Origin: Deltaproteobacteria bacterium
GTDB lineage: Bacteria; Myxococcota; JADLHZ01
Length of the DNA: 64,000 nucleotides
Direction of reading: 5' to 3'
Assembly (NCBI GenBank): GCA_020848545.1
Contig: JADLHZ010000036.1
Span: 53,326 to 117,325 of the forward strand
Shown here: positions 42,655-51,938 of the stretch, in pieces
How the letters are laid out: every line of letters starts with the position of its first letter
How positions within the stretch are numbered: position 1 is the first letter of the stretch
Translations under genes and position numbers: made by a program
The notes under the pieces: model-generated
Told to the model about the DNA's origin: nothing
Seen by the model: only the letters and a program-made list of their open reading frames with translations
The model's database searches: none

Positions 42655-44046
42655 CTATTCGGCCATCAGCGTCGCCGCGATCGCGGCGCTCGCTTCGGCG
42701 TCCAGTGCGTAGCCCGACGGCGGCGGCGGTGTGAGCCCGAGACAAGACTTCGGCGGGGGCGTCTTCGCGAGCGCTTCCCACAGCTTTTGCATCTGCGGGC
42801 CGCTCGCGATCGCTTCCTTTGGCGGCGCGAGATCGGCCTGGGCATAGAGGAAGGCGATGAGGCCAGAGCGTTCGGGCTCCGCGGGCCACGCCTCACCAGA
42901 CAAGCGCGCGACGCGTTGAGCAAGGAAGCGCGGCTTGTTGAAGGCAGCCCCGTACGCTGCGAAGTGCGCGCAGCGCTCGGCCGCCGCCGCGGGCGTCGTC
43001 GCGATGGCGTCCACCTTCAGGCCGCTGGCGGCGCCCGGGCTCGACATCTTGGCGTACGCAGCGGCGAACACCGCGGTCTCGTACGCCTGCTCGGCCGCGA
43101 GCACTCTGACGACTGGCGTCAGCGCCGGGACGCTCGCGTGCAGCTCGTCGTCAGCGCGCGCCATGCTGTTCATGTACGAGCGCGCCTTGCCGCCGAGGCC
43201 CTTCGTCTTGTCGGGGTCTTGCAAGCGCTCGAGCAGCGCGACCTCGTTTTCGCTCATGAGCAGCGCCGGCACGAACGGAAACTTCTCGTGGCGATCGAGC
43301 AGCTCTTCGTGCGCGAGCCGGCGCAGGCGTTCTCGGCGGCAGAGCGGCGCCAGGCGCTCGACCGGGACCTCGCCGGCGCGCGCGACGGCCTCGCGATAGA
43401 CCCGATCGATCTCGCCGCCGAGCGCCAGGTGCGATTGCAGGCGGATGCCGACCGGGCAGAGCTCCGGCGTACCGGCCGCGGCGATCAACATATCGACCAG
43501 CGTGCGGGCGATGGCCCGGGTCGACACGACCGGGCGCGCCTCCCGCAAGAGCCAGTCGTCCGCGTGATCGTCGTCGAGCGCTTCGCCGAGCATGTGCGCG
43601 ACGATGACTGGCTCGGACAACGCAGGCACGGTGGCGATCGGTTCGTAGACGCAGACGCGCTTCGGATCGCTCGAGTAGACATGCAGCCGCAGCTTGCGCT
43701 TCGTCGCGAGCTGCTCGTTGATGCGATCGAGCGTCGCGGGCAGCCCGCTCACGTGCCGCGCGAGGGTGTCGCCGTCGAGCGCGTTCTCGTTGGCCACCTT
43801 GACGAGCTCAGCCAGCGCCCGATCGTGCTTGCCCTTGAGCGCCGGCGTGTCAGGCGCCGCTGGGTCTGCGGCAGAGCGCTGCAAGCTCGCGACGCTCGCA
43901 CGCTTCAACGCGTGGGCGAGCGCGCTTGCTTCGTGCCTCGCGGCGGTCGGAACTTGGCGGATGAAGTGAAACGCGACCGCGGTGGCGAGCGCGAGGGCGC
44001 TGGCGACGAGCGCCGTGCGCAGGGTCGATTTGCGTTCGGCGTTCAG
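42655..44046 (-). CDS. Membrane-anchored protein of unknown function, apparent CTG start
   Basis: 463 aa if translation begins at CTG 44046, which overlaps the secG stop (CTGA). No ATG, GTG or TTG occurs between an in-frame stop just upstream and a TTG at 43908. Starting at the CTG adds a basic N-terminus and one transmembrane helix (LRTALVASALALATAVAFHF, about 10-30), which the TTG start would lose. The rest is a large helical, Ala-rich domain, expected in the periplasm, without recognised motifs. Last gene of the gap-pgk-tpiA-secG operon. It may be an operon-specific envelope factor. Confidence 0.6.
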   Translation of the reverse strand: MNAERKSTLRTALVASALALATAVAFHFIRQVPTAARHEASALAHALKRASVASLQRSAADPAAPDTPALKGKHDRALAELVKVANENALDGDTLARHVSGLPATLDRINEQLATKRKLRLHVYSSDPKRVCVYEPIATVPALSEPVIVAHMLGEALDDDHADDWLLREARPVVSTRAIARTLVDMLIAAAGTPELCPVGIRLQSHLALGGEIDRVYREAVARAGEVPVERLAPLCRRERLRRLAHEELLDRHEKFPFVPALLMSENEVALLERLQDPDKTKGLGGKARSYMNSMARADDELHASVPALTPVVRVLAAEQAYETAVFAAAYAKMSSPGAASGLKVDAIATTPAAAAERCAHFAAYGAAFNKPRFLAQRVARLSGEAWPAEPERSGLIAFLYAQADLAPPKEAIASGPQMQKLWEALAKTPPPKSCLGLTPPPPSGYALDAEASAAIAATLMAE

Positions 44047-44444
44047 GGCTTCGGCGCTTCAGCAGGGGCGGGAGCGGGAGTCGGCGCGGGAGCAGCCTCC
44101 GGGGCAGGCGCCGCCGCGGGCGCTTCGGCGGCCTTCGGATCGCCCTTCGTGTCGAGCGAGGCGTCGCCCGCGGGCTTCGGCGCTTCTTTGTTCGCCTGGT
44201 CACCGACGACCGAGCCGGTCTTCGAGCTCAGCACGCTCAAGGTAATCGACGTGAGGAAGAAAGTGATCGCGCAGCCGGCGGTCACCTTGGTCAAGAAGGT
44301 GTTCGCACCGCGCGCGCCGAAGACGCCGGTCGACGAGCCGCCAAAGCCGGCGCCCATGCCGCCCGCGCGGCCCGATTGCAGCAGCACGACGACGATCAAG
44401 AACAAGCCGACGAAGCAGTGCAGGATGGTCAGCAGAATGCTCAT
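44043..44444 (-). CDS. secG: Preprotein translocase subunit SecG
   Basis: 133 aa. The first 80 residues are a normal SecG: two transmembrane helices (ILLTILHCFVGLFLIVVVLL and VTAGCAITFFLTSITLSVL) joined by the loop GRAGGMGAGFGG. An Ala/Pro-rich tail of about 45 residues follows, longer than in E. coli, probably periplasmic and disordered. SecG aids SecA-driven export through SecYE. It follows tpiA by 18 bp, the order found in many proteobacteria. Its stop overlaps the next gene. Confidence 0.93.
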   Translation of the reverse strand: MSILLTILHCFVGLFLIVVVLLQSGRAGGMGAGFGGSSTGVFGARGANTFLTKVTAGCAITFFLTSITLSVLSSKTGSVVGDQANKEAPKPAGDASLDTKGDPKAAEAPAAAPAPEAAPAPTPAPAPAEAPKP

Positions 44445-44462
44445 AGCAGCGCGTGATCCTCT

Positions 44463-45215
44463 CTAGAACGCTTCGCCGATCGCGTAAAAACCGTTCGCGT
44501 CGAGCGAAGCACCACCGACGAGCGCGCCGTCGATGTTCGGCTGGCTCATCAAACCCCGTGCATTGTCGGGTTTGACCGAGCCTCCGTAGACGATTGGCAA
44601 CGAATCTGCAAGGGCGCCAAAGAGCACCCGCAGCTCGTTGCGGATGTGCGCGTGGGCAGCCTCTGCTTGCTCCGGCGTCGCGACGCGGCCGGTGCCGATG
44701 GCCCAGACGGGCTCGTAGGCCACGACGATCGTCGCGGCGCTCTCAGCGCTGAGGCCAGCAAGCCCGCCCTTCAGCTGGCGCGTCAGCACCATGTTCGTTT
44801 GGTTGCCGTCGCGCTCTTGCAGCGTTTCGCCGACGCACACGACCGGCACGAGCGCGTTCGCGAGCGCGGCCTTCGTCTTCTTGTTCACCGTCTCGTCGGT
44901 CTCGCCGAAGTATTGGCGGCGCTCCGAGTGGCCGATGAGCGCGAAGACGGCGCCGGCTTCTTTGGCCATCGCGGCGCTGATCTCGCCGGTGAAGGCGCCG
45001 TCTTTTTCCCAATGCAGGTTCTGCACGCCGGCGGTCAGCGGCGAGCCGTCGAGCGCGGCACGTACGCTTGCAAACGAGAGCGCCGGCGGAAACACCGCGA
45101 CGGCGTCGGGCTTGGTCGCGCCTTTGAACTTGTCCTTCAGCGCTTCGCCGAGCTTCTTGGCGTCACTCGGGCCTTTGAACATCTTCCAGTTGCCGAGGAG
45201 GAGCTTGCGTCTCAC
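44463..45215 (-). CDS. tpiA: Triosephosphate isomerase
   Basis: 250 aa from a GTG overlapping the pgk stop (GTGA), giving [14 protein letters not shown]. Catalytic residues are present: Lys in NWKM, His in IGHSERR and Glu in AYEPVWAIGTG, with the phosphate loop YGGSVKPDN. It interconverts dihydroxyacetone phosphate and glyceraldehyde-3-phosphate. Third gene of the minus-strand glycolytic operon. An ATG start is absent, and GTG gives the family's usual N-terminus. Confidence 0.97.
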   Translation of the reverse strand: MRRKLLLGNWKMFKGPSDAKKLGEALKDKFKGATKPDAVAVFPPALSFASVRAALDGSPLTAGVQNLHWEKDGAFTGEISAAMAKEAGAVFALIGHSERRQYFGETDETVNKKTKAALANALVPVVCVGETLQERDGNQTNMVLTRQLKGGLAGLSAESAATIVVAYEPVWAIGTGRVATPEQAEAAHAHIRNELRVLFGALADSLPIVYGGSVKPDNARGLMSQPNIDGALVGGASLDANGFYAIGEAF

Positions 45216-46399
45216 TTCGAGGCCTCTTCGAGCGCGGCGATGCCGGGGAGCTTCTTGCCTTCGAGCAACTCCAGCGAGGCGCCGCCGCCGGTCGACACAT
45301 GCGTCATCTTGTGGGCGACGCCGGCCTGATTCACGGCGCTCACCGAGTCGCCGCCGCCGACGACGGTCGTGCCCTTGCACTCGGCCAACGCGTGCGCGAC
45401 GCTCATCGTGCCTTCGGCGAAGGCCGGCCACTCGAATACGCCCATCGGCCCATTCCAGAACGCCGTCGCCGCACGCACGATCTCTTCCTTGAAGAGGGCG
45501 CGGGTCTTCTTGCCGATGTCGAGCCCCATGGCGTTCTCGGGCAGCGCCGCATCGTCGACGATCATCGCGCTCGCCTTCTCGTCGAACTCGGTCGCGGCCA
45601 CATGATCGATCGGCAGCAACAACTTCACCTTGCGGGCCTTCGCGCGCGCCAGGATGTCCTTCGCGACGTTGAGCTTGTCCTTTTCCACCCGCGACGTGCC
45701 GACGTTGATGCCTTGCGCGGCGAGGAAGGTGTAAGCCATGGCGCCGCCGATCAGCAGCGCGTCGACCCGTTGCAAGAGCTGATCGATGACGGCGATCTTG
45801 TCCGACACCTTGGCGCCGCCGAGGATCGCGACGAAGGGCTTCTTGGCGTCGCCAAGCAGCGGCTGCAGGTGCTCGACCTCTTTCATCATGAGAAAGCCCG
45901 CGGCCTTCTCCTGCACGAACTTCACCATGCCGGCCGTCGACGCATGCGCGCGGTGGGCGGCGCCGAACGCGTCGTTCACGTAGGCCTTGAACGGCGCGGC
46001 GAGCAGACGCGCGAACGCTTCATCGTTCGCCTCTTCCTCTTTGTGAAAGCGCAGGTTCTCGAGGAGCACGACCTGCTTCGCTCGCATCTCGCTCATGATC
46101 CGACGGACGCCGTCGCCGACGCAGTCTTCGGCGAGGATGACGTCGATCTCGAGCAGCTTCGCCAAGTGCTCGCCGACCGGCAGCAACGAGAGCGACTTGT
46201 CTTTGCCCTTCGGCCGGCCGAGGTGCGATGCGAGGGCGATCTTCGCGCCTTTCTCCAACGCGTATTTGATCGTCGGCAGCGCGGCGGTGATCCGACTGTC
46301 GTCTTCGATCTTGCCGTCTTTGCTCAGCGGCACGTTGAAGTCGACGCGGATGAAGGTTGGAACGCCCGAGAGCTCGAGGTCTTTGAGCGCCTTGATCAT
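45212..46399 (-). CDS. pgk: Phosphoglycerate kinase
   Basis: 395 aa from the ATG at 46399, overlapping the gap stop (ATGA). Signatures: [59 protein letters not shown] and [11 protein letters not shown]. It transfers phosphate from 1,3-bisphosphoglycerate to ADP in glycolysis. The frame is open a further 18 codons upstream into gap, but the shorter start matches the family. Confidence 0.97.
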   Translation of the reverse strand: MIKALKDLELSGVPTFIRVDFNVPLSKDGKIEDDSRITAALPTIKYALEKGAKIALASHLGRPKGKDKSLSLLPVGEHLAKLLEIDVILAEDCVGDGVRRIMSEMRAKQVVLLENLRFHKEEEANDEAFARLLAAPFKAYVNDAFGAAHRAHASTAGMVKFVQEKAAGFLMMKEVEHLQPLLGDAKKPFVAILGGAKVSDKIAVIDQLLQRVDALLIGGAMAYTFLAAQGINVGTSRVEKDKLNVAKDILARAKARKVKLLLPIDHVAATEFDEKASAMIVDDAALPENAMGLDIGKKTRALFKEEIVRAATAFWNGPMGVFEWPAFAEGTMSVAHALAECKGTTVVGGGDSVSAVNQAGVAHKMTHVSTGGGASLELLEGKKLPGIAALEEASK

Positions 46400-47439
46400 T
46401 TCTTGCTCGCCAACACCTTCACCAGATCGATCATGCGCGCCGAGAAGCCCCACTCGTTGTCGTACCAGCTCTGGATCTCGACGAGATCGCCGCCGACGAC
46501 CTGCGTCTGCTCGGCGTCGACGATGGAGGAGCGCTTGTCGCCGATGAAGTCGGAGGAGACGAGCGGGCGCTCTTCGACGCCCAAGATGCCCTTCATCGGC
46601 CCGTTCGCGGCGGCCTTCAGCGCGTTGTTCACTTCGTCGCGCGTGACTTGCTTGCCGACGACCGCCGTGAGGCAGGTGAGCGAGACATCCGGCGTCGGCA
46701 CGCGGATCGCGGTGCCATCGAGCTTGCCCTTGAGCTCCGGCAACACGAGGCCGATGGCTTTGGCGGCGCCAGTAGACGAGGGGATCATGCTCTGGGCGGC
46801 GGCACGGGCGCGGCGCAGATCCTTGTGCGGCAGGTCGAGCAGGTTCTGGTCGTTCGTGTAGCTGTGCACGGTGACCATGTGGCCCTTTTGGATCGTCGCG
46901 AGGTCATGCAGCACCTTGGCGATGGGCGCGAGGCAGTTCGTCGTGCAGGAGGCGTTCGAGACGATGACGTGCTTTGACGGATCGTAGCTCTGCGTGTTGA
47001 CGCCGACGACGAAGGTCGCGTCGATGTCGCTCTCGCCGGGCGCGCTGATGATCACGCGCTTGGCGCCGGCGTCGATGTGCTTGATGGCGCTCGGCTTCTC
47101 GGCGGTGCCGCGGCCGCGAAAGATGCCGGTGCACTCCAAGACGACGTCGACGCCGAGATCTTTCCATGGGAGCTTCGCCGGGTCTTTTTCGGCGAACTGC
47201 TTCACCCTCTTGTCGCCGATGACCATGCCGCCTTCTTCAGCGGAGACAGCGTGCGCGAAGGTCCGGTGCACCGAGTCGAACTGCAGCAGGTGCGCGAGCG
47301 TCTTCGCGTCGGTCAGATCATTGATGGCGACGAGCTCGATCTCGCCCTTGGCCACTGGCGAATCGGCGCCCGTGTAAAGCAAGCGGGTGACGCAGCGGCC
47401 GATACGGCCAAATCCGTTGATCGCGATTCTCAAAGCCAT
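46396..47439 (-). CDS. gap: Glyceraldehyde-3-phosphate dehydrogenase
   Basis: 347 aa. N-terminal Rossmann [15 protein letters not shown], catalytic [12 protein letters not shown] (Cys near 155) and C-terminal [16 protein letters not shown]. First gene of gap-pgk-tpiA-secG. GAGGGAG precedes the ATG at a good distance, and a clear promoter lies upstream. A slightly longer insertion in the NAD-binding half ([10 protein letters not shown]...) is within normal variation. Confidence 0.97.
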   Translation of the reverse strand: MALRIAINGFGRIGRCVTRLLYTGADSPVAKGEIELVAINDLTDAKTLAHLLQFDSVHRTFAHAVSAEEGGMVIGDKRVKQFAEKDPAKLPWKDLGVDVVLECTGIFRGRGTAEKPSAIKHIDAGAKRVIISAPGESDIDATFVVGVNTQSYDPSKHVIVSNASCTTNCLAPIAKVLHDLATIQKGHMVTVHSYTNDQNLLDLPHKDLRRARAAAQSMIPSSTGAAKAIGLVLPELKGKLDGTAIRVPTPDVSLTCLTAVVGKQVTRDEVNNALKAAANGPMKGILGVEERPLVSSDFIGDKRSSIVDAEQTQVVGGDLVEIQSWYDNEWGFSARMIDLVKVLASKK

Positions 47440-47475
47440 GTGTTTGCTCCCTCGTCTGAGTCGAAAAGTGCGGGC

Positions 47476-47504
47476 GATATAAGTCGCCTCGCCCGGCTAG
47501 ACAA
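47476..47504 (-). promoter_or_regulatory. Promoter of the gap-pgk-tpiA-secG operon
   Basis: On the minus strand TTGTCT (47499-47504) and TATATC (47476-47481) are separated by exactly 17 bp, 37 bp before the gap ATG. The rest of the 199-bp gap holds a weak stem-loop (47535-47552) and no gene. Confidence 0.65.
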
Positions 47505-47638
47505 GGGTGGCTATGGAGTCCGGAACCGGCAAGGGTCCTATTCCCATAGGGCCGCGCAGTATCGGCAGTCCCCTGCGGCCGGTTGCGCCAAAGGGCTCTG
47601 CACGCGCGCCAGCCCGCGTGCGTTTCGACGCCCAGCGC

Positions 47639-48949
47639 TTACTGCTGTTCCGGGCGCGGCGGCGTGCGCGGCTTCAGCACGCTGCGGAAGTCGACTTGCT
47701 GCGTCTCGGCCGGCTTCTGCGCCACGCGCGTCCGCACACCCTTGTTCAAGCGGGACGTCGCGCCTTCGCGTGCTTGGTCGTCGCTCACCGCGACCTCGAC
47801 GACGGTGTTGTCGTAGAGCGCGCGGTTCGCCTTCAGGTAACCTTTGTATGGATACGAATCGACGGTGAACGCCGTGTCGTGGCCAAGCGAGCCGAGCCAC
47901 GGATCCACGATCATGCAGTCTTTGCCCCACGTCGTCGGATCGTCGAGCTTGCTGCCCAGCGCGCGACCGACGAGCACGTAGCAGTGGGTGCCGTTGAACT
48001 TGTTCTGGCGGGCCACGACCTCGACACGGACATCGCCTTCTTCGGCGGGGCGCTTGCCTTGGCTCAAGATGTCGGCGGCGGCGGCGGCGAAGGTCGAGCA
48101 GCAGCCGGCGTTCGCGAAATTCAAAGCGTCATGAACGATCGCGAGGTCGGTTTGCTTCAGCTTGCCGTTCGACGGAAGCGCAGTCGAGTTCGCGTGATCC
48201 TCGGCTTGCTTGCGCGAGGGCTTCGCGTAGTCCTTGGTCTTCGTGCGGCCGAGGATCTCTTCTTTGGCGTGCTCGGAGAGCTCCTTCTTGATGTTGCCGG
48301 GGAAGGTCTCGGCGTCGGTGCAGGCGAACTTCTTGTACACATCGAGCTCGCCTTTGAAGTGCTTGACCAGCGCTTGCGGCGTGCTGAAGTGCGTGAACGT
48401 GCGCTCGCGATGCGCGGCCGCGATCGCCACGCTCTGCGCGTTGTACTTGCCGCCGGTGCCCTGCGCGGCGAGCTCGTGCCGTGAGAGATCGACGCGGCCG
48501 CTGTCGGGCTCCGAGGGCTTGTGACCGGAGGGCTTCGGCGGCGTCTTTGGAGCCGTCGGCATCAGGCTGAGCCCCGAGAGCAGCTCGGTCTCGCCTTGGA
48601 GCATGCCCTTCGGCAGCGAAGTCTTGGCGCCGTCATGGCACTTCTGCGCGAGCGTGCGTTTGTCGACTTGCTTGAGCGTCGTGATCGCCTCTTTCAGCGG
48701 CGTGCCCTTGTCCATGCGCTTGGCGAGATCGAGGACGAGCGTGAGGCGCGCGTTGAAGCGATCGACGTCGCTCGTGCCGCTGAGCTTGCCCATGTGCAGG
48801 AGCGACTTCAGCTCCTTGGCGACGGTCTTGTTCGCGCCGGCCTGCGCGAAGACGTTCTTGACGGCGTCGGCGTTGTCCCCGCCGAGCTTTTCGGCTGCGG
48901 TGAGCATCGCGGAGTACTTCGAGGAGATATCTGCGGGCTTGACTGACAT
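47639..48949 (-). CDS. Putative papain-like cysteine protease/transglutaminase-fold protein
   Basis: 436 aa from ATG 48949. The N-terminal 100 residues are helical; a Pro/Ser linker follows (about 125-145). The C-terminal domain carries a possible Cys-His-Asp triad: NAGCCSTF (Cys284/285), GTHCYVLVG (His322) and CMIVDPWLG (Asp349). This order and spacing are typical of papain-like and transglutaminase-like folds, including effector proteases. No classical signal peptide. It lies 84 bp behind a sterol reductase gene on the same strand. I do not recognise a specific family. It may be a secreted effector or an intracellular enzyme. Confidence 0.5.
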   Translation of the reverse strand: MSVKPADISSKYSAMLTAAEKLGGDNADAVKNVFAQAGANKTVAKELKSLLHMGKLSGTSDVDRFNARLTLVLDLAKRMDKGTPLKEAITTLKQVDKRTLAQKCHDGAKTSLPKGMLQGETELLSGLSLMPTAPKTPPKPSGHKPSEPDSGRVDLSRHELAAQGTGGKYNAQSVAIAAAHRERTFTHFSTPQALVKHFKGELDVYKKFACTDAETFPGNIKKELSEHAKEEILGRTKTKDYAKPSRKQAEDHANSTALPSNGKLKQTDLAIVHDALNFANAGCCSTFAAAAADILSQGKRPAEEGDVRVEVVARQNKFNGTHCYVLVGRALGSKLDDPTTWGKDCMIVDPWLGSLGHDTAFTVDSYPYKGYLKANRALYDNTVVEVAVSDDQAREGATSRLNKGVRTRVAQKPAETQQVDFRSVLKPRTPPRPEQQ

Positions 48950-49033
48950 GGGGTGCGGTTCCGTTCTGTTGGAGGTTGCCTGCGTAGTAAATGACACACC
49001 GGCCAAAACGCTGGTTGGCGCTTCGCGCGTGTT

Positions 49034-50425
49034 TCAGATCACGAACGGAATGAAGCGGTACTTCACGATCGACGTGTAGCGATCCCAATCTTCCCCATAC
49101 TTCTCCTTGCAGCGCGCTTCGTCGCGGCTCGCGCGGTGCATGATCATGACGAAGAAGAAGCACGGGTAGAGGTAGGGGAGGATTCCGTCGAAGCCGCACG
49201 CGAGCGCCCAACACGACGCCATCACAATGTCTGCCGCGTAGTGGATCTTCCGTGCGTAGGCCCAGAAGCCGTCGATGAGCAGCGAGCCGCCGTTCGCCGT
49301 CTTCAGCAGCTTCGGCGGATATTTCAGCGTGCCCCATGGCATCTGCGGAAAGGTATTGCGCTTGATGTAGAGGCCGCGCTCCATCGCGCGATAGCGGTTC
49401 TTCTGCGCCATCGACGTGTCCCAGACGTAGTAGGCGCCGAAGAGAAGGAAGAAGAGCAGGCCCATGAACGCCGGGTGGTGATACTCAGCCGCCCCTTGCT
49501 GCAGGATGTAATAGGAGTTGAAGCAGTAGACCATCGGCACGCCGACCAGGTTCCAGAAGATGAGCATCCAGCCCCACTTCTCGTAGAAGATGTCCCACGT
49601 CGTCGGGATGCTCTCTTCGCCCTTCATGCACGCGTTCGTGTACAAGCCGTGCGCCGTCAGCATGAAGATCATCGGCCAGCTGACGGTGCCGTAGAGATCG
49701 AACTGCTTCGCCGCCGCCGACGCGGTCAGGAAGAAGAGCAAGATCCACGAGACGCGGATCTCGACGAACATCTTCATGTCGACCTTGCCGACGAAGGGGT
49801 TCAAGATCGCGCCCATGAAGAAGTCGTAGACCGTGTGGCCGGTCATGCGGATCTCACGCTTGGCGCGAATCGTCGCGACGTAGGTGTAGATCGAGACGAG
49901 GTTGCCGAAGATCACCGCGACCGTGAGCATCGGCCCCAAGTTGTCGGCCCACTCGGTCAAGCGGAAGACGCCGCTGAAGTGTAAGGCGGCGGCGGTCGCC
50001 AGCGTGACGAGCCACGTGACGTAGCCGTTGCAGAGGTACTCGCGCTGGCGATTGCCTTCGCTCGGCACCGGCAGGCCCTTCACCTTCACGCCGGGCATCA
50101 CGTAGGCGCAGCCGAGCTGGAAGCCGAGAAAGCCGAAGTAGATCGCGGCGGCGCGCCAGGTGGGCGTCGCGCCGGCGACGATGTGCCCCCACAAGCGACC
50201 GAAGTACGGTCCGACGTCGGCGAACGATTCCGGCACCGGCGCGTGGCCCTTGTAGTAGGCGATCGCGATCCACAAGTAATAGAGGAGCACGTGCGAGATG
50301 ATCATGATCGCGAAGGTGCCGCGCGGGCCCCCGAACTCGAGGCGCTCTTCGAACTTCTTCAGGGTCGGTTGGGTGCGGACGAGGGGCGGGGCGTCGGTAC
50401 TCAGCGCTTCGCGCGTGTCGCTCAT
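49034..50425 (-). CDS. Sterol reductase, ERG4/ERG24 (C-14/C-24 reductase) family
   Basis: 463 aa, eight or more membrane helices. Family signatures sit in the C-terminal third: SLLIDGFWAYARKIHYAADI (LLxDGxWxxxRKxxY) near 380-400 and MHRASRDEARCKEKYGEDW near 430-448. These are the NADPH/sterol-binding motifs of eukaryotic sterol C-14 and C-24 reductases. It probably reduces a double bond in a sterol or related isoprenoid lipid. Bacterial sterol synthesis is known in some myxobacteria. No squalene epoxidase or oxidosqualene cyclase gene is in the window. Confidence 0.85.
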   Translation of the reverse strand: MSDTREALSTDAPPLVRTQPTLKKFEERLEFGGPRGTFAIMIISHVLLYYLWIAIAYYKGHAPVPESFADVGPYFGRLWGHIVAGATPTWRAAAIYFGFLGFQLGCAYVMPGVKVKGLPVPSEGNRQREYLCNGYVTWLVTLATAAALHFSGVFRLTEWADNLGPMLTVAVIFGNLVSIYTYVATIRAKREIRMTGHTVYDFFMGAILNPFVGKVDMKMFVEIRVSWILLFFLTASAAAKQFDLYGTVSWPMIFMLTAHGLYTNACMKGEESIPTTWDIFYEKWGWMLIFWNLVGVPMVYCFNSYYILQQGAAEYHHPAFMGLLFFLLFGAYYVWDTSMAQKNRYRAMERGLYIKRNTFPQMPWGTLKYPPKLLKTANGGSLLIDGFWAYARKIHYAADIVMASCWALACGFDGILPYLYPCFFFVMIMHRASRDEARCKEKYGEDWDRYTSIVKYRFIPFVI

Positions 50426-50484
50426 GGGCTCGTGCGCTTAGAAGATCATTTGTCGGGGAGCAAGGCTTCCCGCGGCAGCGACGC

Positions 50485-50509
50485 GAAAAATCGCGGATCG
50501 CGATTTTTC
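50485..50509. terminator. Intrinsic terminator hairpin after the Cys-rich lipoprotein
   Basis: Perfect 11-bp arms GAAAAATCGCG and CGCGATTTTTC with a 3-nt loop begin at the last base of the lipoprotein stop codon. On the minus strand the stem ends in a T-run, so it should terminate that transcript. It is nearly symmetrical and could work both ways. Confidence 0.7.
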
Positions 50510-51714
50510 TAAGGGTTCTTCTTGCAGTAGAACATCGGGCCCTGATCCTCAGCGGCCGCCTTCACCTGCTGCTGCCACTGCGTCGCTTGCGCGCCGGTCA
50601 CTCCGCTCGGCGGCGGAACGCCCGCGAGGTTCGAGAGCCAGGTGCCACAGTTCTTGTCGGTCGCGGTCGCGCACTTTGCGTTATCTGCGGCGGGCTGGCC
50701 GGTCTGCGCGTTTTGCGTCGCGCACGCCGGGCGGCACTTCTTGTCGTCGAGCGTGCAGTAGTTGTTCGCGGCGCAGTTCTCGGTGCCCGCGAAGCCCGCC
50801 GTGATGCTGCCGGTGACGCTGAACGCGCAGGTCGCGCCGTCGGCGCCGGTGCCGGTCTTCGTCGCGCAGACGTTGAGCGGCATGATCTGGTTGCCGCCGC
50901 CGCTCGGCGCAGGAACGCTCGTGTAGGTCGCGTAGCAGAGCTGGCCCGCGGGGCAGCCGAGCTGCGCCACGCCAGGCACGCAGTGCATCTGGCAGAAGCC
51001 GAAGTTCGGCTTCGACGGCGCAAAGCCCGCGCAGCGTGGCTGCGGATAGCCACAGCCTTCGTCGATGCTCGTGCCGTTGGCCGGCTTGCCGGCCGGATCG
51101 CACATCGCCAACAAGCAGAAGAGCTTGTTCGACGCGCTCGCGGCCTTCGACGGATCTTGCGGCACGCAGATGTGGGTGCCGTCGCAGTCGTCGGCGCCCT
51201 TGTTCTTCGAGTCGAGGATGTTCTTCGTGCAGGAGGTCATGCAGCCGCAGACCGGGTTGCCATCGGCGTCTTCGCTCTCGAGCTTCAACAGGCCGTCTTG
51301 GCATTCGTCGAACTGCGCATCGGTGCAGCACTCTTGCTCGGCGGCGCCGCAGGTGTCCGAGGTCGCCTTCGGCGGCTCCGGCTTACCGTCGAAGTCTTCG
51401 TTCTTCGGGTCGAACTTCTCGGGATCCGAGGAGGCCTTGCAGGCGTCGGAGCAAGCTTCGACCGCGTCGTCGCAGCCTTCGGTGCAGGTCGCGCGCTTGG
51501 CCGCGTCGGTGATGACCTTGCAGTCCTTCTTACACTGCGTGAGCCACTTACCGCAGCTCGTGGCGCAAGCTTCAGTGGCGGCGCTCCCGCTCGGACCCGT
51601 CGCGCTCGTGCCGCCGGTCGGGCCAGTGCCAGTCGGCGTGATGCCGCCCGGCGGAATGGTGATTTGCGGAAGACAGGCCGAGAGCAGGACGAGCAGCAAA
51701 GAAGCGCGTTTCAT
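50509..51714 (-). CDS. Cysteine-rich lipoprotein
   Basis: 401 aa from ATG 51714. Lipoprotein signal LLLVLLSAC (Cys near 14). A Gly/Thr/Pro linker follows, then about 30 Cys in clusters such as CATSCGKWLTQCKKDCK, CTEGCDDAVEACSDAC and CGCMTSC. The pattern suggests several disulfide-bonded or metal-binding modules on the cell surface. This style of protein is frequent in myxobacterial outer envelopes. The function is unknown. It is divergent from miaB. Confidence 0.65.
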   Translation of the reverse strand: MKRASLLLVLLSACLPQITIPPGGITPTGTGPTGGTSATGPSGSAATEACATSCGKWLTQCKKDCKVITDAAKRATCTEGCDDAVEACSDACKASSDPEKFDPKNEDFDGKPEPPKATSDTCGAAEQECCTDAQFDECQDGLLKLESEDADGNPVCGCMTSCTKNILDSKNKGADDCDGTHICVPQDPSKAASASNKLFCLLAMCDPAGKPANGTSIDEGCGYPQPRCAGFAPSKPNFGFCQMHCVPGVAQLGCPAGQLCYATYTSVPAPSGGGNQIMPLNVCATKTGTGADGATCAFSVTGSITAGFAGTENCAANNYCTLDDKKCRPACATQNAQTGQPAADNAKCATATDKNCGTWLSNLAGVPPPSGVTGAQATQWQQQVKAAAEDQGPMFYCKKNP

Positions 51715-51938
51715 CGGTACCTCGCGAATTGCGGCAACTTGATTCCAACGCGAATCGGCTAATCTTGCCGACACCGTGCCACAAAGGCGCACATGCCTAC
51801 ATGCTGAGTAATCTTTGGTCAATCAGAAAATTCGCCCGAGGATTGCGCGCGCAGATCGCTTTGACGCCAGGTGCGCGACGCACGGGTGCGCGCATGATTG
51901 ACGAACCGGCGGCGGTTGACTACCAGCGCCCGCGACGC

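Noticed and set aside
47507..48484. Plus-strand frame of 325 residues covering the gap promoter and the papain-like gene
   Set aside because: Composition is shadow-like past about 47640, and the first part overlaps a good promoter for gap on the other strand.
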